From: JANMEB01 sp041745295
GTDB taxonomy: Bacteria; Planctomycetota; Planctomycetia; Pirellulales; Pirellulaceae
Direction: 5' to 3'
DNA length: 64,000 bases
NCBI GenBank assembly: GCA_041745295.1
Contig: JBGTJE010000050.1
Location: 13,326 to 77,325 of the forward strand
The translations under genes were made by a program, and so were the position numbers. Of the stretch, positions 1-8,167 are shown piece by piece. Below the pieces are notes generated by a model, which searched no databases, was not told the origin of the DNA, and saw nothing but the letters and a program-made list of their open reading frames with translations. How positions within the stretch are numbered: position 1 is the stretch's first letter; every line of letters starts with the position of its first letter.

Positions 1-1344
1 TGGGTGATTGCGTTCTTGGCGGTGAATTTGCTGCTTAATTCGCCAATCGGACGCTACGCGGACGCCTTGGTCATGGACCATCTGCGCCGCGGTTGGCGCG
101 AGTTGCGGTTGAAGGTATTTGCCGCGACGTTTCGCTTTATCGTCGACTCGTTTCAATGGATGCTTCGCACGATTGAGCAGGTCATATATACGGTCGACGA
201 GTTGCTTCGATTCCGCTCGGGGGAGAATTGGCCGACGATCGTGGTCAAAGCGTTTCTCGGGCTTTTCTGGTCGATCGTCAGCTACGTGGTGCGGATTTAC
301 ATCACGCTGTTAATCGAACCGCAAATCAACCCGATCAAGCACTTTCCGGTGGTCACCGTTTCGCACAAGATGATCTTGCCGTTCAGTATCGAGCTGACCC
401 GGTTGCTGGCGGCGCCGTTGGCGCCGATGGGCACTCTCTTGGCCAATACGATCGCGGGCACAACCGTTTTCTTGTTGCCGGGCGTCTTTGGGTTTTTGGC
501 TTGGGAATTGAAAGAGAATTGGAGGTTGTATGCGGCTAACCGCAGTCAGAACTTGAACAGCATCCCGCTCGGCAGCCACGGCGAAACGCTCGCTCGGCTG
601 CTTCGTGCGGGATTCCATTCCGGAACGGTGCCCAAACTTTTTTCCAAATTGCGCCGCGCTTGGCGCAAGGCCATGCAAACGGGCAATCGGCGGGGAATCG
701 TCAAAGTGCATGACCGGCTGCAGCATGTAGAACACGCCATCCAAGTCTTTTTCGAACGCGAATGGATCGCCCTCCTGCACGAGTCGCGCGCTTGGCGCGA
801 CATTGCCCTGCAGATTCAGTCGGTTCGGCTCTCGTGCAATGAAATGGAAATCGACATCGTGCGCGATCACGCGACTGAAGGGCCACTGCGAGTAATGTTT
901 GCGGATCTCGGCGGTTGGTTGCTGGTTCGCATCGTCTCGCTGGGTTGGGCGGCCGATCTCAGCGAAATGCAGCGCAAATCAATGCACGCGGCGTTCCGAG
1001 GCGTTTACCGTTATGCCGGCATTGACTTGGTATGGGACGAATTGATCCGCGGGTTGGGGCTTTCATCGGATCCCGCGTGGTACGACTTCAACCGAGACGG
1101 CCTGCAAGTCTGGACGAGTCGGCGATTCGACGGCTGCGTGCAGTATAAGCTCCGCGACGCAGGGGCGACGCAAACGCTCGTACCGCAACCGAAATTTATT
1201 GTCGCGCCGCCGCAAGTCGACGTGGTCGCGATGGTCTTTTCGCAAACCAACGATTCCTGGAACTCGTGGGTCGCCACCTGGGAAGGGTTTGCGCAAACCC
1301 CGGATTCACGCTCCCGCGCCTCGACCGCCACGCCTCCACCTTAA
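1..1344 (+). CDS. Membrane protein of unknown function (5' partial)
   Basis: The reading frame is open from the first base of the window, so the true start lies upstream; 447 codons are visible before the TAA stop. The first 175 residues contain three or more hydrophobic stretches (about residues 1-12, 78-103 and 120-168), which suggests a multi-spanning membrane region. A soluble, Arg-rich, partly helical C-terminal half follows (about 190-446), ending in a Ser/Thr/Pro tail. I recognise no family motif. The downstream kinase starts 86 bases after the stop, so the two may be cotranscribed. Coding is well supported by length and codon use; function is unknown. Confidence 0.75.
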   Translation, partial: WVIAFLAVNLLLNSPIGRYADALVMDHLRRGWRELRLKVFAATFRFIVDSFQWMLRTIEQVIYTVDELLRFRSGENWPTIVVKAFLGLFWSIVSYVVRIYITLLIEPQINPIKHFPVVTVSHKMILPFSIELTRLLAAPLAPMGTLLANTIAGTTVFLLPGVFGFLAWELKENWRLYAANRSQNLNSIPLGSHGETLARLLRAGFHSGTVPKLFSKLRRAWRKAMQTGNRRGIVKVHDRLQHVEHAIQVFFEREWIALLHESRAWRDIALQIQSVRLSCNEMEIDIVRDHATEGPLRVMFADLGGWLLVRIVSLGWAADLSEMQRKSMHAAFRGVYRYAGIDLVWDELIRGLGLSSDPAWYDFNRDGLQVWTSRRFDGCVQYKLRDAGATQTLVPQPKFIVAPPQVDVVAMVFSQTNDSWNSWVATWEGFAQTPDSRSRASTATPPP

Positions 1345-1430
1345 CTGTTGCCCGCGAAGTTGGTGGGTTTGAATCCGGTGAGGGATGCTCGTTGTTAGAC
1401 GGCGAGCAAATTAACCCGTACAATCGAGAC

Positions 1431-4400
1431 ATGAATCGGAATAAGCCAACGTCCGATGCCGGTGCAACGGAGCGGCAAACTTTGCCCGTGTTTGCTGAGG
1501 GCGATCTGTTGCCCAACCGCGTCGTGTACGAAGGCGATCCGCTCAACGGTCAAATTCATTACCGCGAAAACATCGCGCGCTTGTTGGGCTGGAGTCCGCA
1601 TGAGTTGGAAGGGGGCCTTCGTTGTTGGGTAGACCGGATCCACCCAGGCGACCGGTCGGGATACGAAGCGGAATGTGCTGAAAACCTGCGCCGCAAGCGG
1701 CCGTTCCACATCGATTATCGACTCGTGCGATCCGACGGAAGTTCGGTGCACGTCCAGGATGTTGGCCAATTTAGTTTCGATCACAACGTCGACGTCAACG
1801 GAATCGTCGGATACGTTACGCCGGCCGTAGGTACGGGCCATCGCTCGGAACTCGAGCGGGCGCGATCGTACTATCACGGGCTCAGTGAATGTACGTTGGC
1901 ATTGAATTCCACACGCGCGCTCAATGAAATCCACCAAATCATTACCGATCAAGCTCGGTTGATCATCGGTGCCCATCAATCGGTTACCAGTTTAACGTTG
2001 GGTCCCGATCTCGCGCAGGCGGTCAACGCGTTGTCGCTGAGCGACAAGTATGCGGCCTGGCGGACGTATGCAGAATTGCCCGACGGCTCCGGAATTTACG
2101 CGTTGATTTGCGAACTGAATTGCACCGCACGCATGACGCAAGCCGTCCTCGAGGCACACCCACGCTGGCGTGGATTTGGCAAGGAGCGGCATGCGCACCC
2201 ACCCATGCGCGGCTGGTTGGCCGCTCCCTTGGTCGGTCGGGATGGTCAGAATCTGGGTCTGATTGAACTCTCGGACAAGTTCAACGGAGAGTTCGATGAG
2301 ACCGATGAAGCAATCTTGGTGCAACTTGCCAAGATAGCATCGGTTGCGATCGAAAATGCTCGGTTGCATCAGGAACTTGAAGAAGCGCGGACCATGCTTG
2401 AGGCCCGAGTCGCCGAGCGAACTTCGGAATTGAGGACCAGCAACTCGCTTCTCGAACAGGAGATCGCCGTCCGACAGCAGGTCGATCGGCGACTCGCGAT
2501 GCAATATGCAATCGTGCGGATCTTGGCCGAATCGGATACGCTCGCAGAGGCCATACCGCGTACTTTGCAGGCTGTTTGCGAGAGCATGGGATGGGAACTC
2601 GGCACGTACTGGCGCGTGGATTCGGCGACGGGGCGGCTCCGCTGCTTGGACATGTGGCATACGGACGGGGCTGAATTCGACGCATTTGAACGGGCGACAA
2701 GGCAATGGAGTTTCGATCCCGGCGTGGGGCTGCCTGGACGCGTCTGGCGAGACCGCGAACCGGCTTGGATTTCGGACGTCGTGGTCGATGCAAATTTTCC
2801 CCGCGCTCCGTTCGCAGCACAGAGTGGTTTGCATAGTGCCTTTGCCTTCCCGTTGCAATGGTCCGACCAAGTGATCGGAGTTATCGAATTCTTTAGTCGG
2901 GAAATTCGCCTGCCGGACAAGGAACTCATCCCCATTTTTCGTGGACTCGGCATCCAAATCGGCCAGTTTCTTCAGCGCATGCAGGCGGAGGAAGCACTGA
3001 CGTTCGCCAAAGAGGCCGCCGATGCCGCCAATCAAGCCAAGAGTGAATTCCTCGCCAAAATGAGCCACGAAATTCGCACGCCCATGAACGGAATTATTGG
3101 CATGACGGAATTGGCGCTCGATACCGACCTTACGACAGAACAGCACGATTATTTGGAAATGGTCAAGACCTCGGCGGAACACCTACTCATCGTCATCAAC
3201 GACATTCTCGATTTCTCGAAAGTCGAGGCTGGAAAGTTGGAACTCGAACGCGTTGATTTTGATCTGCGTCAACTTATCGACGAGTCGCTGGCTACCATTG
3301 CCCACCGCGGACATCGCAAGGGTTTGGAGCTGATCGGTCACGTGCAGCCGGATGTGCCGGACAGATGGTCTGGCGATCCGGTGCGACTTCGCCAAGTCAT
3401 CGTCAATTTGCTGGGCAACGCCGTCAAATTCACGCATCAGGGAGAAATTATCCTGGAGGTTGGATTAGATCCTCCGGAGGAACGCGATCAAGTCGTTCAT
3501 TTTCGAGTCACCGACACGGGAATCGGCATCCCAACGGACAAGCAGCAGTTGCTGTTCCAAGCGTTCTCGCAAGTCGACAGTTCAACGACGCGCAAATACG
3601 GAGGCACGGGTTTGGGTCTGGCTATATCGGCGCAGATTGTCCAAATAATGGGCGGACGAATTTGGGTCGAAAGCGAGGGCAGCAAAGGGAGCACATTTCA
3701 TTTTACCGTCCGGCTCGAACGGGCTCGTGCGCCTCGATTGATCGGGGCAGAGCAACGAGTGAAATCGCTGCTCAACACCCGAGTTTTGGTCGTCGACGAC
3801 CATCCAATCATGCGGCGGCTACTCCACGAGATTTTTACCCGTTGGCAATTAATTCCCACGGTCGTGGACAATGCGTTGGCCGCTCTGGCCGCCCTCCAAG
3901 CCGCCCACGACGCCGACTCGCCGTATCGCTTGGTCTTGCTCGACGACGCGATGCCCGAAGTGGATGGATTCTCTTGTGCGGCGCGGATCAGGGAAAATTC
4001 CCATCTCAATACGCTGACGGTAATGATGCTCTCGGCCGCAGATCGCAACGCCGATGTGGAACGTTGTCACGAACTTGGCGTTGCGGCATATTTGGCTAAA
4101 CCCGTCCGACAATCGGAATTGTTGAACGCAATTCACAGAGCACTGAATGCACCGCGCCAATATGGTCAATCAGGGGAATCGGTCGGACGGCCCCCGCGGG
4201 AAAAATGTGCGCGGAGCCTGAAGCTCCTCTTGACCGAGGACAACATCATTAACCAGCGATTGGCCGTCCGCTTGTTGGAGAAACGCGGTCACGAAACAGT
4301 CGTTGCGAACAACGGTCGCGAAGCGCTCGATGCATTGAACCACCAAGCATTTGATGCGGTCTTGCTCGATATCGAAATGCCCGAGATGGACGGCTACGAA

Positions 4401-4970
4401 ACCACAACAGCGATTCGCGAGCACGAACGCGGAACCGATCGGCATATCCCGATCGTCGCCATGACCGCGCATGCGCTAAAGGGAGATCGAGAGAAGTGCT
4501 TGGCGGCGGGCATGGATGGCTATGTGGCCAAACCACTTCAACCGCGCGAGCTATTCGCGGTTGTTGAAGGCGTAGTTGGCGTCAGTCCAGGAATCTCGTT
4601 GGAGCGACCTGAGCCGCGGGAGCAATCGTCGCCAAGTTCTCGCATTTCTTCAATGCTCGATCGCGTCGGGCAAGATCGAGGGCTGTTGCAAGAACTGATT
4701 AGTCTGTTTCTGCGAGATAGTCCCCAAATGCTCGAACGAGTTCGATCCGCGGTGCACGGGACCGACGCCGATGAACTGCGGAAGGCCGCTCACGCTATGC
4801 GAGGGGCTCTGGAGAACCTGGGTAGGGATTCGATTTGCAACGTTGCTGGCGAGCTCGAAAGCATGGGAGTTAGGAACGATTTGGTGCGTGCTTCGATGGC
4901 CTTGGCCTCCCTCGAACGCGAATTTGTTCGACTTCGAACCGAACTGTCCAACCTGGACTTGGAGCTCTAG
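1431..4970 (+). CDS. Hybrid sensor histidine kinase (PAS-GAF-GAF-HisKA-HATPase-REC-REC-HPt)
   Basis: A 1179-residue multidomain phosphorelay protein. Reading order: PAS_3-like fold (about 25-125), GAF (about 140-310), coiled coil (315-350), second GAF (355-500), HisKA with H-box MSHEIRTPMNGI and phospho-acceptor His546, HATPase_c with N-box NLLGNAVKFT and G boxes DTGIGIP and GGTGLGLA, receiver 1 (Asp838 in DDAMPEVDG), receiver 2 (Asp980 in DIEMPEMDG), and C-terminal HPt (His1121 in AHAMRGALENLG). There is no membrane segment, so it should sense a cytoplasmic signal. The frame is open back to 1266, overlapping the upstream gene. I chose ATG 1431 because it avoids that overlap and gives a normal N-terminus before the PAS domain. 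It has an internal phosphorelay but no adjacent DNA-binding regulator. Confidence 0.95.
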   Translation: MNRNKPTSDAGATERQTLPVFAEGDLLPNRVVYEGDPLNGQIHYRENIARLLGWSPHELEGGLRCWVDRIHPGDRSGYEAECAENLRRKRPFHIDYRLVRSDGSSVHVQDVGQFSFDHNVDVNGIVGYVTPAVGTGHRSELERARSYYHGLSECTLALNSTRALNEIHQIITDQARLIIGAHQSVTSLTLGPDLAQAVNALSLSDKYAAWRTYAELPDGSGIYALICELNCTARMTQAVLEAHPRWRGFGKERHAHPPMRGWLAAPLVGRDGQNLGLIELSDKFNGEFDETDEAILVQLAKIASVAIENARLHQELEEARTMLEARVAERTSELRTSNSLLEQEIAVRQQVDRRLAMQYAIVRILAESDTLAEAIPRTLQAVCESMGWELGTYWRVDSATGRLRCLDMWHTDGAEFDAFERATRQWSFDPGVGLPGRVWRDREPAWISDVVVDANFPRAPFAAQSGLHSAFAFPLQWSDQVIGVIEFFSREIRLPDKELIPIFRGLGIQIGQFLQRMQAEEALTFAKEAADAANQAKSEFLAKMSHEIRTPMNGIIGMTELALDTDLTTEQHDYLEMVKTSAEHLLIVINDILDFSKVEAGKLELERVDFDLRQLIDESLATIAHRGHRKGLELIGHVQPDVPDRWSGDPVRLRQVIVNLLGNAVKFTHQGEIILEVGLDPPEERDQVVHFRVTDTGIGIPTDKQQLLFQAFSQVDSSTTRKYGGTGLGLAISAQIVQIMGGRIWVESEGSKGSTFHFTVRLERARAPRLIGAEQRVKSLLNTRVLVVDDHPIMRRLLHEIFTRWQLIPTVVDNALAALAALQAAHDADSPYRLVLLDDAMPEVDGFSCAARIRENSHLNTLTVMMLSAADRNADVERCHELGVAAYLAKPVRQSELLNAIHRALNAPRQYGQSGESVGRPPREKCARSLKLLLTEDNIINQRLAVRLLEKRGHETVVANNGREALDALNHQAFDAVLLDIEMPEMDGYETTTAIREHERGTDRHIPIVAMTAHALKGDREKCLAAGMDGYVAKPLQPRELFAVVEGVVGVSPGISLERPEPREQSSPSSRISSMLDRVGQDRGLLQELISLFLRDSPQMLERVRSAVHGTDADELRKAAHAMRGALENLGRDSICNVAGELESMGVRNDLVRASMALASLEREFVRLRTELSNLDLEL

Positions 4971-5062
4971 AGCGCGTTTTACAAGTCCTTCGTAAACATG
5001 CGGGGCCAGGGTGACGATAGGGAATAAATGTGGGGTGTCAAGTTTGTTATCGGCGGCGAACA

Positions 5063-5368
5063 ATGTCAGCATCTGAAACCGACGAATCGTTCGACGAAGA
5101 ATTCATGGCGAGCGCGAGTTCCGAAGTTCCGCATTGGCTGGCCGGTGAAGGTTTCGTTGTTCGATCGATCGATGCGTCGAACGACGAGTTAACGGTCGAG
5201 GCCTCGGAAAGCATGAGGAAGGTGCGGGTTCGAATCGATCGTGCACATCGAACGGTCCAAGTGACAAATCGATTTTTAGTCGTGTTTTCTCGCGTCGTCC
5301 ATTTGCCGTTTGGCGATTTAGTTCGTCTCAGGACAACCATCCGGGCGCTGGGCAACGACGAGGACTAG
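5063..5368 (+). CDS. Small hypothetical protein, 101 aa
   Basis: A 101-residue protein read from ATG 5063; the frame is also open to 5030, but that start only adds a Cys/Arg-rich stretch. The N-terminus is acidic and Ser-rich, followed by a basic amphipathic segment and a hydrophobic beta-rich stretch near the C-terminus (NRFLVVFSRVVHLPF). I see no signal peptide or known motif. It lies 92 bases after the kinase on the same strand and converges with greA, the two stop codons overlapping by three bases. Function unknown; it could be a small partner of the kinase, but only position suggests that. Confidence 0.55.
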   Translation: MSASETDESFDEEFMASASSEVPHWLAGEGFVVRSIDASNDELTVEASESMRKVRVRIDRAHRTVQVTNRFLVVFSRVVHLPFGDLVRLRTTIRALGNDED

Positions 5369-5844
5369 ATGTGGTATTGGATGTCGATGATCTTGAACAT
5401 GAGCGTCCCTTTGGGGACGGTGATCACAGCGAGTTCTCCGACTTTTTTGCCGAGTAACCCTTGGCCGACGGGGCTGGTGATCAGATACTTGCCGGCGTCG
5501 TAGTCTTCGTCGCCAGCTCCGACCAGCGTAATCGTCTCTTCGGTTTTTTGGTCGATGTCGACAACCATCACGGTCGCTCCAAAGCCGACTTCGTCGCGCG
5601 GCATCTTGGCGGGATCGACGATTGTGGCCATCGCCAGCTTGCTCCGCAAACCGTTAATTCTGGCTTGCATCAATCCTTGGGCTTCGCGCTGGCTGTGGTA
5701 CTCGGCGTTCTCTTTGAGGTCTCCTTCGGATCGAGCGATTCCGATTTTTTCGGCGATCTTGGGCATTTCAACGGTTTCCAGGTGTTCGAGTTCCTGTTTG
5801 ATCTTGTTGTAGCCCTCTTGGGACATTGGGACGCGTTGGGTCAT
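5365..5844 (-). CDS. greA: Transcription elongation factor GreA
   Basis: A 159-residue GreA, the normal family length. It binds the secondary channel of RNA polymerase and stimulates transcript cleavage to rescue backtracked complexes. The N-terminal coiled coil contains the typical opening MSQEGYNKIKQELEHLE and the tip DLKENAEYHSQRE, carrying the conserved Asp/Glu pair; the C-terminal FKBP-like domain holds VGFGATVMV and the ending SPVGQGLLGKKVGE. The frame extends 27 codons upstream, but ATG 5844 gives the family N-terminus. A hairpin plus T-run sits 25 bases upstream of this start on the coding strand, suggesting a prematurely terminated leader. Confidence 0.97.
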   Translation of the reverse strand: MTQRVPMSQEGYNKIKQELEHLETVEMPKIAEKIGIARSEGDLKENAEYHSQREAQGLMQARINGLRSKLAMATIVDPAKMPRDEVGFGATVMVVDIDQKTEETITLVGAGDEDYDAGKYLITSPVGQGLLGKKVGELAVITVPKGTLMFKIIDIQYHI

Positions 5845-5868
5845 GGCGAACTCACTCTGCGCAAAGGC

Positions 5869-5900
5869 AAAAAAATACGACCTGCCAAACGGGCAGGTCG
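5869..5900 (-). terminator. Terminator-like hairpin in the greA leader
   Basis: On the minus strand a perfect 9-bp stem (CGACCTGCC / GGCAGGTCG, arms 5892-5900 and 5878-5886, 5-base loop) is followed by TA and seven T. It points toward greA, whose start codon is at 5844. No minus-strand gene lies upstream, so the hairpin most likely falls in greA's own 5' leader and could attenuate it. Confidence 0.6.
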
Positions 5901-6154
5901 GACAACATATTTTGTGCTGAATCAATTTTGATCGAAAGTCACGCCAGAGTAAAGCCCGTCCGAACGTCGGTTTGCACTCGAAAGGAGGGTTGGGATCGTA
6001 TCGGCTGAACCTTCGCCAATGCTATTTGCCTGCTAGACAGCACACACCCTTTGTTTTTAGGGTTAGCAACACACGGCGAACCGATAGGCAACGGCATTCG
6101 GCGCCGCCTGCGCGGGCAATGGCATTGGTAGCGAAACCAGTCAAACCAAAAATA

Positions 6155-6182
6155 CTGAAAACTGAACACTGAAAACTGAACA
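6155..6182. repeat. 14-bp tandem duplication
   Basis: Two exact tandem copies of CTGAAAACTGAACA (6155-6168 and 6169-6182) lie in the intergenic region between greA and the FlgI-like gene. The rest of 5901-6317 holds no convincing gene. Confidence 0.7.
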
Positions 6183-6261
6183 CTCCCCTTCTTTCGGCGT
6201 TGACCTCATGGTGGATGCTGGCTATGGTCTGGCGCGTTTTTCTCTCGACTTGCTGCCATTT

Positions 6262-6283
6262 GGCGCCGAGTTTTGTCGGCGCC
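6262..6283. repeat. 8-bp hairpin before the FlgI-like gene
   Basis: A perfect inverted repeat GGCGCCGA / TCGGCGCC with a 6-base loop lies 34 bases upstream of the FlgI-like start. There is no T-run. It may be a 5' UTR structure or an operator; no further support is visible. Confidence 0.4.
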
Positions 6284-6317
6284 GACGAATTGTGTCACTT
6301 TGATTCAAGGATGAATC

Positions 6318-8162
6318 ATGTTGCGAATGAATCGGATTCGAGGATCGTGTACGAGCACCGTGCGGGTGTGCGTTCTGCTGACCGGCCTTATGTTTGCCGC
6401 CATCGGTTGTCAAAACATTATGTGGCGTGGCCAGAGCAGCGATGCCAACGGGGACAAAGTCGCGGAAAAGCCGGGTAGCGATTCGACAAAATACATCGGC
6501 GATTCGACGGCAGTTTGGGGGATGAATTTTGCCATGGTCGAAGGAATCGCGCTGGTCACGCAGCTCGACGGCACGGGGAGTGACCCGCCACCGTCGGGAC
6601 AGCGGGACGACTTGGTCAAAGACATGCAGGCCAAAGGCGTACAAAACGCGGCACAGATTTTGGCATCGGATTCCACATCGATGGCTATTGTCGCCGCGAA
6701 CTTGTCGCCAGGGATTCGTAAAGGCGAACGATTTGATGTTTTCGTCACGACGATGCCCAATTCGGAAACCACGAGCTTGCGCGGTGGCTTCGTGATGCAA
6801 ACTACGCTTCGACCTAAGGCCGTGTTAAAAGGCAAGGTGAAGGACGGCCACGACACGGCATTCGTCAAAGGGCGGATCCAAGTCAAAGCGATGTTCGAGG
6901 GTGGCGACGACCCGATGCTGGAGAACAATGGATATATCTTGGGAGGCGGTGTCGCGTTGGAGGATCGAAAGTTGGGTCTAGCAATTCGCGACGAGTTTGC
7001 AACGCTGCGCACAGCCGTAACCATTGGCCGAGCGATCAACGCCCGATTTACGACCTACGATGAAACCGGCAAGATCGGCGTGGCGACGCCCAAAAATGAC
7101 CGCTCGATCGAATTGCTTGTTCCCGAAGAATACCGCCAAAACATCGGCCGGTACGTTCAAGTGATCGTGAACATGGCCTACCAAGAAACGGCGGAACACC
7201 GATTGAATCGGATGGAGCAATTGGAAATGGAGTTGAAGGAGCCCGCACTCGCCCGCGATGCGGCATTGAAGCTCGAGGCGATTGGGCGCGAAGCGATCCC
7301 GGCCCTCAAGCGCGCGTTGCAAAGCGACGACCCAGAAGTCCGTTTCCATTCCGCCGAAGCGCTGGCTTATCTCGATCAAGGCGACGGCATTGGCGAACTC
7401 AAGGCCGCTGCCCAAAAAGTTCCGGACTACCGTTGGCACGCGCTGACGGCCTTGGCTTCCTCCGAGGAATTGGCGGCGGGAACGGCGCTTACCGATTTGC
7501 TTCATAGTGAAAATGCGGAGACGCGTTACGGGGCATTTCGCGCGATGCTGGCCCGCTCGCCGCAAGACCCGTTGATGGCCGGCGAATGGTTCCCCGGCGA
7601 GTTCTTTTTGCACGTCGTCCCGTCGACCGGTTCGACGATGATTCATTTTTCCATGCAAAACCGAGCTGAAATGGTCGTATTCGGCGGAGATTTGCCCGTT
7701 TCGGAGAAATTCATATACATCGAGAACGGACTGACTGTGCAGGGTCTTCCGGATGGCATCGTCGAGATGATTCGCTATTTACCCGGCAAGGGCGAATCGA
7801 AAATGAAGTGCAAGAATTCCATTGCCGAAATTGTTCGAATGATGGCGCAATCGGGCTGCGGCTATGAAACGATGATGACGATGTGCAAGGATGCGCAAAA
7901 GTCGAATACGCTCAACTGTCGCATCCTGGTCAATCGAGTCCCCACTTCTAAACGCATGTACGAACACAAAGGGCCGTTTGCCGATGAAAGCATCGAACCC
8001 GACAACGCGTCCGCTCACTCGAGATCGCTTCCGTCGTTGTTCGAACGGCCCCCCGACGCCGCGGCTGCGCGCGAGGACAATGCCTATCCCGACGAGCCGC
8101 AATCCGACGCTCCCCCCAAGGGCTTTTTTGCTACAATGAAGGGTTGGTTCACTGGGAAATAG
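6318..8162 (+). CDS. FlgI-like (P-ring) lipoprotein with HEAT repeats
   Basis: A 614-residue exported protein. Residues 1-31 form a signal sequence ending in a probable lipobox, FAAIGC (Cys31). Residues about 55-260 resemble the flagellar P-ring protein FlgI: VEGIALVTQLDGTGSD, then an AIVAANLSPGIRKGERFDV segment and SLRGGFVMQTTL, the order seen in FlgI. Residues about 300-440 look like HEAT repeats (LEAIGREAIPALKRALQS and DPEVRFHSAEALAYLDQG). The C-terminal 170 residues are unassigned and the last ones are Pro/Ala-rich. An AAGGA ribosome site lies 7-8 bases before ATG. No flagellar gene is nearby, so a true P-ring role is doubtful; smc starts 5 bases after its stop, suggesting one operon. Confidence 0.8.
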   Translation: MLRMNRIRGSCTSTVRVCVLLTGLMFAAIGCQNIMWRGQSSDANGDKVAEKPGSDSTKYIGDSTAVWGMNFAMVEGIALVTQLDGTGSDPPPSGQRDDLVKDMQAKGVQNAAQILASDSTSMAIVAANLSPGIRKGERFDVFVTTMPNSETTSLRGGFVMQTTLRPKAVLKGKVKDGHDTAFVKGRIQVKAMFEGGDDPMLENNGYILGGGVALEDRKLGLAIRDEFATLRTAVTIGRAINARFTTYDETGKIGVATPKNDRSIELLVPEEYRQNIGRYVQVIVNMAYQETAEHRLNRMEQLEMELKEPALARDAALKLEAIGREAIPALKRALQSDDPEVRFHSAEALAYLDQGDGIGELKAAAQKVPDYRWHALTALASSEELAAGTALTDLLHSENAETRYGAFRAMLARSPQDPLMAGEWFPGEFFLHVVPSTGSTMIHFSMQNRAEMVVFGGDLPVSEKFIYIENGLTVQGLPDGIVEMIRYLPGKGESKMKCKNSIAEIVRMMAQSGCGYETMMTMCKDAQKSNTLNCRILVNRVPTSKRMYEHKGPFADESIEPDNASAHSRSLPSLFERPPDAAAAREDNAYPDEPQSDAPPKGFFATMKGWFTGK

Positions 8163-8167
8163 TTTAG

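Noticed and set aside
1992..3182. Minus-strand frame opposite the histidine kinase
   Set aside because: Shadow frame; the plus strand carries all kinase motifs.
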